This document shows positions 32,919 through 45,303 of a stretch of DNA of 64,000 bases, piece after piece. The notes below the pieces were generated by a model, which ran no database searches, was not told the origin of the DNA, and saw only the letters and a list, made by a program, of their open reading frames with translations. Each line of letters opens with the position of its first letter. The first letter of the stretch is position 1. Origin of the DNA: Phylloscopus collybita (Eukaryota > Chordata > Aves > Passeriformes > Phylloscopidae); the NCBI GenBank assembly GCA_027886175.1, contig JAJNNQ010000013.1, positions 9,708,001 to 9,772,000 on the forward strand, written 5' to 3'. The position numbers and the translations under genes were made by a program.

Positions 32919-33415
32919 CGAATCATAGAATAGCCTGAGTTGGAAGAGCCCACAAGTATCTTCAAAGTCCAACTCCTGGCCCTGCACAGGACAATCCTAA
33001 AAGTCACACTATGTGCATGAGAGCAGTGTCCAAATGCTTCTTGAACTCTGGCAGGCTTGGGCTGTGACCAGTTCTCTGGGAAGCCTGCTCCCATGCCCAG
33101 CCACGCCCTGAGTGAAAAACTTTTTCTCATATCCAATGTAAATCTTCCCAACACAGCTTCAGGCCACTCCCTCGGATCCTGTCACTGGTCACCAGAGAGA
33201 AGAGATCAGTGCCTGCCTCTCTGCTTCCCCTTGTGAGGAAGGTGTAGACTGTGCTGAAGTCTCTGCCCAGTCTCCTTCAGGCTGAAACAACCAAGTGACC
33301 TCAGCCGCTCCTTTTGTGGCTTCCCCTCAAGGCCCTTCACCAACTTTGTTCTGGGAAATGCTGTGTCAACACTGGACTTGATCCTGGATGGGGTTTCCAG
33401 TCTTAGTGATTCTAT
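32919..33415 (-). mobile_element. CR1 LINE 3' fragment (inverted)
   Basis: Starts at AATCATAGAATAGCCTGAGT, the reverse complement of a CR1 3' terminus, followed by TTGGAAGAGCCCACAAG, GTCCAACTCCTGGCC, TGACCAGTTCTCTGGGAAGC and AGGCTGAAACAACC. About 0.5 kb of CR1 3' region in antisense to SPATA17. Confidence 0.92.
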
Positions 33416-33751
33416 GACTTTGTTACAAATAATATTGTTACAATTTCCTGGAAACCCTGGTTGGTCCATTCTCCCAGAAAACCCTCTTCCAATTTTTATG
33501 TTGTAAGCTCAACTGGCCAAACTCATTTGCTCAGCCTTCTGTATCTTCATAAAACAGGGTGGTTGAGGAAGAAGGATTGGTACATCTTCTATTTTGACCT
33601 CTTGCCTGTTGCAAGTAATTGTACATCATCCAGACCTACTGTATGAAACCTAAAAAATTATTAGCTTAAATAACATTTACTACTTAGTGGCCAGTATTTC
33701 CCTTATAGGAAGATAGGCTGCAGTCATTACGTACACTTAGAACAAATGTAC

Positions 33752-34000
33752 TTAAGCTGTGCCACAGGAGGTTGAAATGAGGTATTAGAAAAAAGAAATT
33801 TCAATAAAAGAGCGATTAGGCATTGGAATGAGTTGCCTGGGAAGATGACAGAGTCACCATCTCCTGAAGTTCAAGATGTGTCTGGATGTGGCACTTGGGA
33901 ATATGATTTAGGGGTGATTGTGATGCTGCTTGGGTGTACAGTTTGACTAAATCATCTTGAAGGTTTCTTCCAACCTTGATTGATTCTACAATTCTGTGAT
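33752..34000 (+). mobile_element. CR1 LINE 3' fragment
   Basis: Diverged CR1 end: AAGCTGTGCCACAGGAGG, GAATGAGTTGCCTGGGAAG, GTGTCTGGATGTGGCACTTG, TTTCTTCCAACCTTGATTG and the end ATTCTACAATTCTGTGA. It is older or more diverged than the 32.9 kb copy. Confidence 0.88.
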
Positions 34001-34599
34001 TGTCTCTGGCTTACTTAGGAGCACAGGCTTAGTGTAGCCGATTCTCAGTGTTCTGAATTACCCAAAGACTGTCTTCATTGAGTGGAGTGCAAGGCTTATA
34101 AGTTTGATGTCCACAGTTAGGTGGTATGAATAATCCCCTGTACAGCTTTTTCTAGGCAGTTGCAAAGTAATGATTCTGTCATTTTCTGCAAAAATTTATG
34201 TGACATCAATTATGAAAGTTTTCATAGCCACATATATGTCTATTAATAAATTAATTAATAAATAAAGGACAAAGTAAATATTCACAATTAAGCTGGATGT
34301 ACTTTTATAAAAGCAAAAAAGTGTCTAGATGTGATTAAAGTATCTAAAAATTGACGTATCAGTAGGTTTTGTCAAATAGTTAAAAATGGTACAGCTGTGA
34401 AAGTGTTGCATGTGAGAAAAAATTCTGAACTGATCAGATTTGTTGGTTAATACCATGAAAATAAAACAATTTATTATGCAAATTAATTTACAAGGCTTTT
34501 TATTAAACTTTTCTAATAGTATACTAAGAAATAATTTTCTAATAGGTAAATTTTCAGTAACCCATATTTTCCAAAAACAGAAGTATGTGTGTATGAATA

Positions 34600-34668
34600 T
34601 TTGTATATAATGGTCTGTGTTTGTGTGCATATGTATATATGTGTGTATATATATGTATATGTATAAAG
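34600..34668 (+). repeat. TGTATA microsatellite
   Basis: Mixed TG/TA dinucleotide repeat. Open frames rich in Tyr, Ile, His and Thr on the minus strand here are its by-product. Confidence 0.85.
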
Positions 34669-34792
34669 TATGCTTGTAGTGGTCATTTCTATGATGCATA
34701 ACACACTATATTATTTGTATTATTATGAAAAGAAAAGTTAATAGGTCTGAAGTCTGTAAAACTAATTATTTTGTTAATATATTTCATTTTAG

Positions 34793-34874
34793 ACATCTGA
34801 GCAAAATGGCGATTTTGATACAGAAGTGGTGGAGAGGTTATCTAAGAAGAAAACACTTCAGAGAACTAGTGGAG
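34793..34874 (+). CDS. SPATA17: SPATA17 coding exon 3 (second IQ motif)
   Basis: 82 nt. The acceptor is TTCATTTTAG|ACATCTG and the donor is GTGGAG|GTAGAAA. Completes Arg53 and encodes residues 54-80, including ILIQKWWRGYLRRKHF (human TIIQKWWRSFLGRKQY). It ends in phase 0. A longer open frame runs through the donor into the intron and is not coding. Confidence 0.95.
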
Positions 34875-35178
34875 GTAGAAAAGTACTTTTTAAAATTTTG
34901 TTTGGTTATTATACATAGAATACATATGAATAATTCATTCACTCATCATGAAGTTAAAAAGCCGAAACTCGATCCTTTATACGCACAGACACACTCTTAA
35001 CTTTACTGTAATGAAAAGCACCATTAATTTCAGCAAGCCTACTCATAACAGTCAAGTTAAGTCAGTATTTAAGTGTTTGCAGCTCTGGAGTATTGGTCCC
35101 CAAACCAGCAATGAGATCTGCTCATGCAGAAGTCTGCCCACATGATGCTAATTGCAGGGTTGGAGCTTTACAAGTTGC

Positions 35179-35212
35179 TTTTTTTGTTCTTTTTTTTTTC
35201 TTTTTTTTTTTT
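35179..35212 (+). repeat. Poly(T)-rich tract
   Basis: Interrupted T run of about 34 bp. Confidence 0.8.
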
Positions 35213-37762
35213 CCCTCGAAGAACTTTTAATTTTGAAAATAAAATAAGCCAATGTGTCTACACATTACTATTTTATGTTTTAGTGGTTTAAATTTCTTAC
35301 TTAATGAACCTCGAAGTATTTGAGGTTTTGCCTTAAGGCACACAGCAGATCACAGTCAGTCTAATTCCCGTGATGGACCTGAAGAGAGCAGAAGTCTGTG
35401 ATAGCACACAAGCTAAAACCTCTGTTAACAGGTTTACTGGACTAAGAAGAAAATAATTTAACATAAAAATTTGTGGTTTACTTCACTAATTTACAAATTG
35501 ATGTTACTGTTTTGCAATAGTGTTAAACTTGTTAGGCATTTATTCTTGATTAGTTTTGTTAAATTGCTTTTTTTAAGTCAAAACAGCCAATTGAAGAAGT
35601 AAAAAAGAGCTCTAATAAACCATATATTACAGACCAAAATTCATATCCCCTACTAAACTATATTTTCAAGTAGAAGGACTTGTGTACCTGAAAGATCATT
35701 TATTTTTCCCCAAGTCTATCAGTAATCTATGTAAAGATTTTCTCTTTTCCAACTTACTAACTGGCTTAACTAATAAATGATGAGCCATCCTTTTTGTTTG
35801 TTGTTTTCACTCATCTTCTAACAGTAATTCTTGAATACAGATCACATAGCTGCATGATTGCATTGGGTCCTGTTTTGAAAAAAATAGGACTTCAGCTGAA
35901 TATTGTTCCTGAGTTTAAGGAAGGTTTGTTTAACCTAGGAAAGCCTCTGTAAAAGAGAGACATGTTAATCTATGTTAAAATTTGCTAATGAAAAGAAAGG
36001 GTCAGTGCAGTCACTGGGAAAGGGAAGGAAGAAATCAACATGATCAAACAGTTGCTGTAATCACCAACCTGAGAGAACTAACATCAATAAACTCCCCTCA
36101 GCTTTCCATTCTTGAATATAATTCTGAAAAGTAAAATAAAAAAGTTTTTAATCAATAAAGCCTTGTGCATATTTAGTTCTTCAAATAGGCATAACTGAAT
36201 AACTTGCCAAATCTGAAGTCTGTGGAACAATGTAGGTTAAAAAATTCTGCAACTTAATACACACATTCTAAATCAGATCATGAATTCATCCAATTTCTGG
36301 ATTGCAGTAGTTATCCAGTGCTAGCCAGGGCTCTAGAGGAAGAGAATCTCATTAGAAGGCTTACAAATTTTACAGCAATCAACAAAGGAAATGATCTTTT
36401 TCCTTCAAACACTGCATTTTGTTCTTGCCATCTCTTTAGCTGGAGAAGACTAAATAGGACAGCTTGATTGGAGGCCAGCCTGAGCACCACACAAGTATCA
36501 GATAAAAAGGCACATTCTACTTTGAACTGTGGTATTCAGTGTGTTTTGGGGTGGACTTAAATATAAAATGTGAGTTAATACATTATAGTTGATGTTTTAC
36601 TATCTTTATTTAATTAATGACTGAACTTGGAATATGTAAAAAGCAAAATCTCATCAGCTTAACATAACTTTCAAGTTAAAGGATCAGGCAATGTTTGCAA
36701 TGAACTCTTGCCAATAACTGTTGAAATGACTCCTGACTATGAAGCACAATGATGCATTTGGCATTATAGTTCCTTAAATACATTGGTCACTTTAAAATAT
36801 GTCTGCTGATAATGATTGGATTGGTATCTTCTGCCAGCAAACAAGGCAAAGCATATGCACAAAATACCCACGATTGCTTGATAATAAATCATTTTAATGA
36901 TTATATTCAAAATTGTGAAATGTGAATGGTACTGATGCGGAAAATAACAAAGGCTGAGGCTCATCAGATTGGCCGTCCATATGTGCATCACCACTAGTAT
37001 TTCATTTACTTCTCCTCTAGTGCCTCTTCCTTTGATTATTAAGATATATATTTGGTAAAAAAACCTAAAACCAGCAGCAATTGATAGCATTTATGTGATT
37101 AAAGTTTTGTGCCTTTCTATTCTAAATATAGGTGGCTTAAGATAAAGCTTTGTTTCCTAATTGATCTCAAGCTAAAATTAAGAACTGCTCTCCTACATTT
37201 TTCTTGATAAGTTGCTTACATTGATTGTGTTGGATTCTGAAATTTGGCATGACCTGCAGGAAGGTATGAATTTTAGAATCAGGCAAACACTAGAACATGA
37301 AACAAACTGTGCAAAACAAAAAACCAAACAAATTGGTTTTTTATTACTGTTTTCTCAAAGCCAAGGAATCACTTGCTAAAGCATGGGGAATTGTAACATT
37401 TCATTATTATATGAAGCTGGTCTGCATGATGGCCATATTTTCAGTTTACTTTGGAAGGAGTTGCAGTTGAGAAGAGTGAATATTTTATGTTATACAGTTT
37501 GACACCATCCTGAGTGATTTAGCTTCAAGTCAACAACCAGTTTTAAATAGTTCCAGCCCAACAGGAATTAGGCAAATGCCTGTTTTGACCCCATTTGCAA
37601 TTTAGACCATTCTTTGCTTCCTTTTTCTCAAATTCTGTCTTACTCTCAATCAGATTTCTGGTTCTCTTTGAATTTGTCATTTTGTATTAACTCTTTAAAT
37701 CAAACGAACACAACAATCAGAGCACATTTTTAGATGATCCCCAAGCATGTTTTTTAATAATG

Positions 37763-37764
<2 letters not shown>

Positions 37765-37841
<77 letters not shown>

Positions 37842-37880
37842 ATGTATATATGTATATATGTATATATGTATATATATATA
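37765..37880 (+). repeat. Compound (TA)n(TG)n(TATG)n microsatellite
   Basis: About 25 TA units, then about 12 TG units, then ATGTATAT repeats. The open frame of Tyr-Ile and Val-Cys repeats across it is an artefact. Confidence 0.95.
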
Positions 37881-39062
37881 GAAAAGGCTTTATATATAGA
37901 AGGCTTCAAATATGTTTTGAAAACCTACATTTAAGGTCAACTGGTAGGAAGGCCTGTATATTAACATCAGACTTCATCACAAAGACAAAGCTCAAAAACA
38001 GAGGTGGCACATGGATGAGATGGGGAAGTGATTCTTTACAGAGTCAAAGAGGCAGTGTCCCCTTTGAATTAGTAATTAGTGAAAAAATGAGGGCCAATCC
38101 AATGGGCTGAATTGCATGAAATTCCACTTAAGCATAAGAAAAGGGTCTTCTCGACAAGCAGAGCCCAGTTCAGGAAAGAATCTTCTGTTTATTAGGAGAG
38201 AATGTAAATATAGACTTGGGTTGAAGCACTGAATTTTGACTTTGCTTTTGTGAATAGCAATGAACACCTTCTCCATCATTTGTAATAGCAGAACTTTCTA
38301 ATCAGTATTAGAAAACAGAGGGCAAATGCATTTGCAAAAGAACCTAGATGGTGACACAGCCTTTGGCTTTTGGTACAAGAATAAAGTTGTAAGACAGTTG
38401 CATGAGCAATTCTGTACTTCGGAGACTTGTGATTTAGAGCAGTAGTTGAGTAAAAGCAGGAATGTGTAACTTCCTTCTTGTTTTGAGAGACCCTCTTAAG
38501 TGGTGGTAGGGTAAGGTCTGGATTCCTCAGACCTTAGTTGCTGTTGACTCTCTCTGTAAATAGTGGACAGAGTTCTTTAATATTTGGCCAAGCTCAGAGT
38601 CAAAGTGGTCCCACATTGTCTCTCAGTAGGGATGATATAAAGACCATAAATGATGTTAGGTCTGCAATTTATGTTCTTCAATGAAATGGGATGCATTCAG
38701 ACCTAAGTGTTCACAGCATTCATAAACAAAAAGATGTAAAATTGTAAATTCATCAGAAATCTGATGAATATGTTTAAGCTTAGGAACATTTTTAGCTTCC
38801 ATTAAAATGTATTTTATCTATTTAGTGGTGTGGTAACTCTTATGTTCCCTTCCAAAGAAAGAGAAGATGAGCTGCAACCCAAAATTGTATCAATTTGATC
38901 TGAGAAGTTTAGGGATATGTTTAAGTCAGGCGACCATTATTTCAACCCATTATTAGCTATCTACAGTTAGTATCATTCAGTAAATACTTATAGAGAATAA
39001 AGGGGAGAGAGGCAGTCTATTACTTATTCTAATTTGTATGTTTGGGGTAGATTTTCCCTTGA

Positions 39063-39150
39063 ATATATACATATATATGCATATACATATCTGTATCTAT
39101 ATGTGTGTATATATATATACACATAGATGTGTATATATCTATGTATGCAT
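39063..39150 (+). repeat. TA/CATA/TCTA mixed microsatellite
   Basis: Degenerate ATATACAT, TGTGTATA and ATCTATG repeats. Confidence 0.85.
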
Positions 39151-39495
39151 ACACATCCACACGTACACGTGAATCTTCTTTGAACTTTAGCAATTCTGCA
39201 ATTTTCTTTCACATAAGAAATATCTTTTGTACTGTTTCCATTATTAGTAGATTGGTATGATATTAAAGTGAGCATTTAAAATGCACCTTAATTAAACTGC
39301 AGGAATTATGCGTTGCTTAATGTAATGAAGAAAGAGAATTTAAAATGAAGTAGCATCATTGTGTTCATTTGTAAATAACATATTGCAGCCAACTGTTTCT
39401 TAATTGCCCAGACTGTTGATAAATAATCCAGTCCTGCTGCTCTCCACAGACAATTTGCTTTGGATCAGACTAGGCAATTCAAATAACACTAATTA

Positions 39496-39887
39496 CAGTG
39501 AAACCCTTTTATAGTGAATTCCTGCTTGCTATGGGGGAGAAAATCACTATATCAGGGGAAAGCACTTTTGCCTTTGATTTGTGTCTAAAACATGAGAAAC
39601 ACATAAAAGCTGCATGTTGTGCTAAATAAAGGACATACTCTTGCATTCAAAGTACTTATATTTTACTTTTTATGATACAATTGTGAATTATGTTCATTTT
39701 GCATTTGTAATTAGAGGGCGGAACAGATGTGAAAGCTTAGTTTAAAGTGATGTATCCATTAAAATAACCTATGCTGCCAAGTGATTGCTTAGTATAATAG
39801 GGGATTCGTTCACTATGAGAGGAATTCTACTTTATTGGAAGGAAACCAGGACTTCAGGAAATGTTTTCTATATCAGGGGATTCACTG
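39496..39887. mobile_element. Mariner-type miniature element (MITE-like)
   Basis: A 392-bp segment with terminal inverted repeats: CAGTGAAACCCC at the left and, reading the complement from the right end, CAGTGAATCCCC; similarity continues to a shared TATAG. Both ends are flanked by the dinucleotide TA (39494-39495 and 39888-39889), the target duplication of Tc1/mariner elements. Internal motifs such as TTCACTATGAG, CACTATATCAGGGG and ATTCTACTTTATTGG echo the ends. There is no transposase frame, so it is non-autonomous or internally deleted and looks old. The general look resembles MARNA-like elements; the family was not confirmed. Confidence 0.7.
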
Positions 39888-40502
39888 TAACATGGTATCA
39901 TTGTATATATGATTTTATGATGTTAAAATGAATATTAAATGAAACAAAATTCCCAACGATTACTCGGGAGGCAGCTAAGTACATAACATTTAGTACAGAT
40001 GGTTGGAAGGCACAATTTTGCTCCATCACTGCATCCGTATCCTTGAACGATTTCGACTGAAGACAGCATTTCTCTGAATTTTTCATTAAACCAGACATCT
40101 TGAAATATGAATTCCTTTTATGTTTCTGTGAGTTTTGGCTAAAAGAACCCCAGTGAATAAATCATACAATACTACATGTCACCAGCACTTGTGAATATTT
40201 CTGCTTTGTTATTCTACTCTCAGTAGAGCACCATTGATTATCAAACTCAGCGGAGAGCATTTTATGATCATATATCTCCATTAGCTCCTAGTTTGACTAC
40301 CATAGATTTTTCTGGTTAAGCCTGCATTATGTATTAGGAAGCCTATCTCTTCAATACAAAGTTTGATTTTATTCTCTCTAAGCCTAGAACTCTTATTATG
40401 TATTATGTATAAAGATTCTTATCTTTTATATGTAAAAATAGCAGGACTGTCTTTGTGTAACTGAAATATATGCCATCTTTTTTTTTTTTTCTTGATTCAC
40501 AG

Positions 40503-40553
40503 AGAGCATATTTTATTAAGAAGCTGAAATTCTACCATGAAATGGCTGTCAGG
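40503..40553 (+). CDS. SPATA17: SPATA17 coding exon 4
   Basis: 51 nt, exactly 17 codons, phase 0 at both ends: RAYFIKKLKFYHEMAVR. It follows a T-rich tract and acceptor GATTCACAG; the donor is AGG|GTAAATAT. It aligns with human VAYYTMMMNLYNAMAVR. It supplies the start (AVR) of the third IQ motif. Confidence 0.92.
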
Positions 40554-41159
40554 GTAAATATTTCTTCACTTGTTAAACAAATGAAAAGTCAATTGTGCTC
40601 CGAATTTGCTTTTAATAAAATGAGCAAAGCAGAATAATATACATTTGATTGATATGCTGATGGCAACAGCAGGAAATACTACATAGTTAAAAATTAAAGT
40701 TACACTGAGTAGTCAGGGTTGTATTTGAAAACTGTAGCTGAATTTGAGGTACCTGAATGTGTCTTGCTCCATTTAAATGTCCATTGGACCTTATCATGTA
40801 TGATACTGATAAAACACCCAAACATTCTATCTGCCAGTGTTCTTACAAGTGTAAGAACATTTGTTCTACAAATGTAGACATATATTTACAATTCTGACAA
40901 ACTGCAGGGCTTTTAAGCTTGTTGATGTGGCTGTGCTTTTCCTCTTCTTTGTACACGACATTTGATGTATTGAATCTCAAGGGTTAGGGAGCACAGGACA
41001 ATTTCATTGCTTAAATAGAGGTGGAACTGAACTGATCTCACTGGTGATATTATGAGTGAATTTTGCTAGAAGAAGAGTATAAACAGACCTTGAACTTCAA
41101 TGAATCTACAGCAAAAGAAGTTTGTTGTGGGTGAAACTGCAAAACATATTTAACTAGAA

Positions 41160-41165
<6 letters not shown>

Positions 41166-41208
<43 letters not shown>
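41166..41208 (+). repeat. Poly(T) run of 43
   Basis: Uninterrupted T homopolymer. No associated retroposon body was recognised. Confidence 0.95.
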
Positions 41209-43721
41209 CCTGAACAAGCATGTAAAACAAATATGGGAAAAACATAAAATAATTTTGGGAATTAAGTCTTTTTATGTTACTTATTTCTTTCATTTTGTGA
41301 TAGAAAACTGCTTTACTTTACAGGCCTGTATCTTTTTAGGCCAGGGACCTTACCTTTTGAATTCTACTAAATGTAAGAATATGGTGACAATGGAGATTAA
41401 CCCAGGGATTAACCCAGGGAAATTCTTGTAGAGGAAGAAGGTTCTCAGAATGGATTTTAATTTTGTGGCCTCTCTGAGTCCAGAATAACTCTGCCAAGAC
41501 ATCTGCATTCATCAGGTGTTTTGCTTAGTTCTGGTTCTCTCAAAGGCACAGAGTAGCCTTACGTTTGGTGCATGCTAAAGAACTGAAGGTGTTTTACCAC
41601 AGTTTAATACCTCACAAATGTACCTTTTTGTTGTTGTTGTAGTTCATTCCTTACTTAGCTAGTTTGAAAGTATTCTGCAGTGGATAAATGCTGTTTACAC
41701 ACGCAGCTGAGATCAGTGAGACAACCTAAGATGTAAGCCAGCTCTTAAAAGTTGCCTCTGTACTTCCAGAAGGCATTTGAAGACCAAATTTCAGAGGTAA
41801 TTATGTATTCTAGTCAAATGGAGTTTTGCATTTGGTCTTTCATTTTTAAAATAAATTGAATGTGTTCCCATTCATTTGTAATGGAAATATAATGTTGAAT
41901 CATTAGGTGATATAAATCTTCAAAGTACCATTTTTTCAGTCATGTCCTTTTCTTTAATGGAAATTTAAATCAGTAGAAAACAATAGAACAGATCTTTATT
42001 TAGTTGCAAATGTTAGAATCCGATTCTCTGCAGCCATATCTGCAGAGTAGATGTAAAATGCTACCCATCTGAAACACTGAATGCTTTTGGGTTTTTTTCT
42101 GTCACGTGTTTCTTGAAGAACTAACCAAGGTCCAACAGCAAATCAGGCCTGTTGAGTTTCTGCATAGATGATGTGTTCTCAAACTTTAGGCTTCCTGAGC
42201 CAACAGTTCCTTATATTCAGACATCATGAGCTTGATTCATGATTAATATAACTCAGTGTTCTAAAAATATAACAAAAACTGTGTATGTTTTTCTATTTAA
42301 CCACTTAGTTTTGTCTCATGGTATTAGGAACTATTTATTTCAGTTTATAGTCACTCTTTAGAAAGGCAATTCCAGTTAGGGTGTTTGAAGCATCATTGAG
42401 GGCATACACATGCTCATAGTTTTGAAGCCAGTCTACATATCTTGTCCTTCTGGATTGCACTTGATTGTAGTCAGAGATAAAATTTTACCAGATCTTGTTT
42501 AAATCAGTTTCAGTTTTGAGGCAAAATATGATTGATTCTCTCTCTTAAAAGATTTAAGATTGCTGTAAATTTTCCACAACAAAAGTAATCCTATGGCAAA
42601 AAAAAAAAAATCCCATGAGCAGATGGCTTTTGATATATCAAGGTTTTGCCATTTGTTTTAGTGCTTAAAATAAACATTATTTATAAGACCACTTACATTT
42701 TGATGTTACTTAATGAGGAATATGCATCATTGATTTGACTAGCTTAAGAGGTCATTTAGAACTTGCCCGTTAACAAGCTGTAATCTGCTGAGCACACAAT
42801 GACTTTGTTTAAAATTATCTGTTCAGTGCTGATCAATGACAATAATTGTTTTGTACCAATCACTGTTGAAACTTGCTAATTACTTTGAAGGGCATACACA
42901 CACTTGTCTCTTCTTTTTCAAGAATTTTTTAAACATTCACCTTGGAATTAAAAAGAAATGCAGTCATAACATTATACTTCTTTATAAAAGCAAGCATTTA
43001 GAACTTTCACATTGAAAATATGAGCATCATCAGAAGCTTTTTATGAAATGCTCTTTCCTAAAAAGATTTATCTTCAGTTTTGGGATCTCTAACATATGGT
43101 ATTAGGGAAACAGAAATCAGGCATAAAATAATTTGAGACACAATACAGTTTTTCTTACTTATGTTTCATTCAATTGAAGTCAGTGAGTTCATTCTGAACA
43201 GAAAGTGGTGTAAATAAAGGTGGAGTGCAGCATTTAATTGGTACACCGAGCCCATTGGAGGTAATTATAGCTTTATGCCATTTGAGCCCTTTGTCTTTCA
43301 GTTTGAGTTTTGATCCTTTAACCCAGAAATATCCAGTTCCGCATTTATAACTGTGAGGTGAAAACTGTCAGAAAGAGTTTCAAAGGGACCATAATCCTGC
43401 ATTAATGAGCACATGCCTATATGGGAGCCAAGTTGCTCTTGTTGAGAAATTTTGAAGCCAAACAGAAAAACAAAGCTAAGATCCTTATTCACATGCAAAG
43501 GATTTTGCTTAATCCCAGATCTCTGAAGGCATTCTCATTCTCTGCTCTTTCTCTATTCCTTTTTAACCCAATAAGCTTGTGTATGTGAAAGTAGTGTTGC
43601 AAAGAATATGAAATTTACTATCACCTGGTGCAAAGTAGCAAGTCTAGAACCCTTCTTGTTCCCAGAACTATTATTTGTTCATATTATAACAATATCTAGA
43701 AGTCCAAAACCCTTTCATTAA

Positions 43722-43876
43722 AAAAACCCCACCAAAATAACAAAACCCCAACCAAAAACAAACAAAAAAACCAAACCAAACCAAACCAAAAAACCCCTCA
43801 AACAGAATAAAACAAAAAACCAACAGCAGCAACAACAACAACAACTAAAACCAAACAAAAAACCCACAAACAAATA
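43722..43876 (+). repeat. A/C-only low-complexity tract
   Basis: About 150 bp almost free of G and T on this strand, built of CCAAA, CAAAA and CAACAA units, including CCAAACCAAACCAAA at 43771-43785. Confidence 0.9.
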
Positions 43877-44495
43877 ACAACATGCAGATTAAAAAAATAC
43901 AGCTTTTGAAATTCATTTCAAGTCTTATTTGGGAAGGGAGGAAAATCCATGCCTATGCACGAAGGGAAATAGAAAAATATATTAGCACTGGAAGTTAGTA
44001 TCCTCTTAATAACTAATACATACCTCAAAGAATTACTGAAAGCTTTTCTGTGATTCTTATTCTCTTGTTAAATTTCACATAAAAAGACAATCATAACTGT
44101 ACCCCAAGGTGCCATCCGTTGAGGCCAAATGTTGGGTTTTACTTTGAAGAGTAGTGTTTGGGGGTTTGTGAATGCAAAATGGTGCCAAAGTAAGAAATAT
44201 TCAGCTCTGCTTTAGTTGGTCTCCTTTTAGATGGTGCCAGTAAAAGTCTGGAGGTGGAAAAATTTCAAAAACTTTTGTCAGTTGTCACAGTGGTACAGAA
44301 TTGGACTGCACTGGAACTGATAGGAGTGGAGAGAATTTTGCCTGTTATTAAAAGGCACTCCCGAGACTTGATGATAAAGATTCTGAAATTACTGAGTGCA
44401 ATGGTTACTGATGATGTGGGCAATTGGCAGCTTTTTTTAATTTACCTTCTTCCTGAATCAAACACAGAAACCATGAGATTCTTTCCCCACAGGTG

Positions 44496-44561
44496 TTTTT
44501 TGTTTTGGTTTGGTTTGGTGGGTTTTTTTTGGGTTTTTTTGTTTGTTTTTTTTTTTAATAA
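44496..44561 (+). repeat. T/G-only low-complexity tract
   Basis: GTTTTGGTTTGGTTTGGTGGG followed by T/G runs. It is the reverse complement in character, and for about 15 bp exactly, of the A/C tract 0.7 kb upstream. Confidence 0.9.
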
Positions 44562-45303
44562 AAGGTGCTTATTTAGGAAGAGGTAGGCTAAGAAAAAAAG
44601 CCCAATAGCACAAACACGTGGATTTCAGTCCACTTAAAAAGTCAGCCTGTGGTTCTGGAAAGAGAAAGGTTAATGTGAAGAAAAAAAAATGTTCCTTATA
44701 GATACACTGAAGTGTTTAAGTTCTTGAAAAGTCTGGTAGCTAGGGGCCCAGAGGAAAAGGAGGGCTCTTAGTACATTGCTATGTTTTACTCTTCTATACA
44801 TTCAGATAAGGGAAGTAGCTTCTGGATAGTAAAACCTGCAACTTCTTTCTTTTTAAATGTAGATTCTGCATTTCAGCTGTCATGTCTTTTAAGATTTCAA
44901 AGCTATAAAGGTCAAAGGGATGGATGTTGGAGCAAATGAAGCTACTGCAGACTAGAAGATAGAAATTGGGAGATTAAAGTAGAAAAATATTGAGGAAAAA
45001 AGGGGATAAAATGCAATGAAGAAAGTAAAGAATAATTTGCAGGACAATTAATAGTAAGTTCAAGGATGGAAGAGTTTTAAGATAGAGGAACTAGACCCTG
45101 AGAAGAGAGGAAAAGATGGTTACTCTGTTTTTCAGATGTAGAGATCCAGAGTACACTGACCTCTTATGGCAAGGAAAATCAGCAGCAAGAGCAGCCCTCA
45201 GCATGACTGAATAGAGCAAGTTACATCTTTCACCTCTGTGTGTCATGGCATAGGGATAAATGTAACTCACCAAATGGCAGTCCTGCTAGCTTTTTACTTA
45301 ATT

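Larger units (their letters stand above)
32554..34792 (+). other. SPATA17: SPATA17 intron 2
   Basis: About 2.2 kb, phase 2. Two CR1 copies in opposite orientation (32919-33415 minus, 33752-34000 plus) and a TGTATATA repeat near 34600-34665 make up much of it. Confidence 0.85.
34875..40502 (+). other. SPATA17: SPATA17 intron 3
   Basis: About 5.6 kb, phase 0. It holds poly(T) at 35179-35212, a large TA/TG microsatellite at 37765-37880, a second TA/TATG tract at 39063-39150, and a mariner-type miniature element at 39496-39887. The rest is AT-rich with no gene recognised. Confidence 0.8.

Noticed and set aside
37760..38110. Open frame starting with Tyr-Ile and Val-Cys repeats
   Set aside because: Translation of a TA/TG microsatellite.
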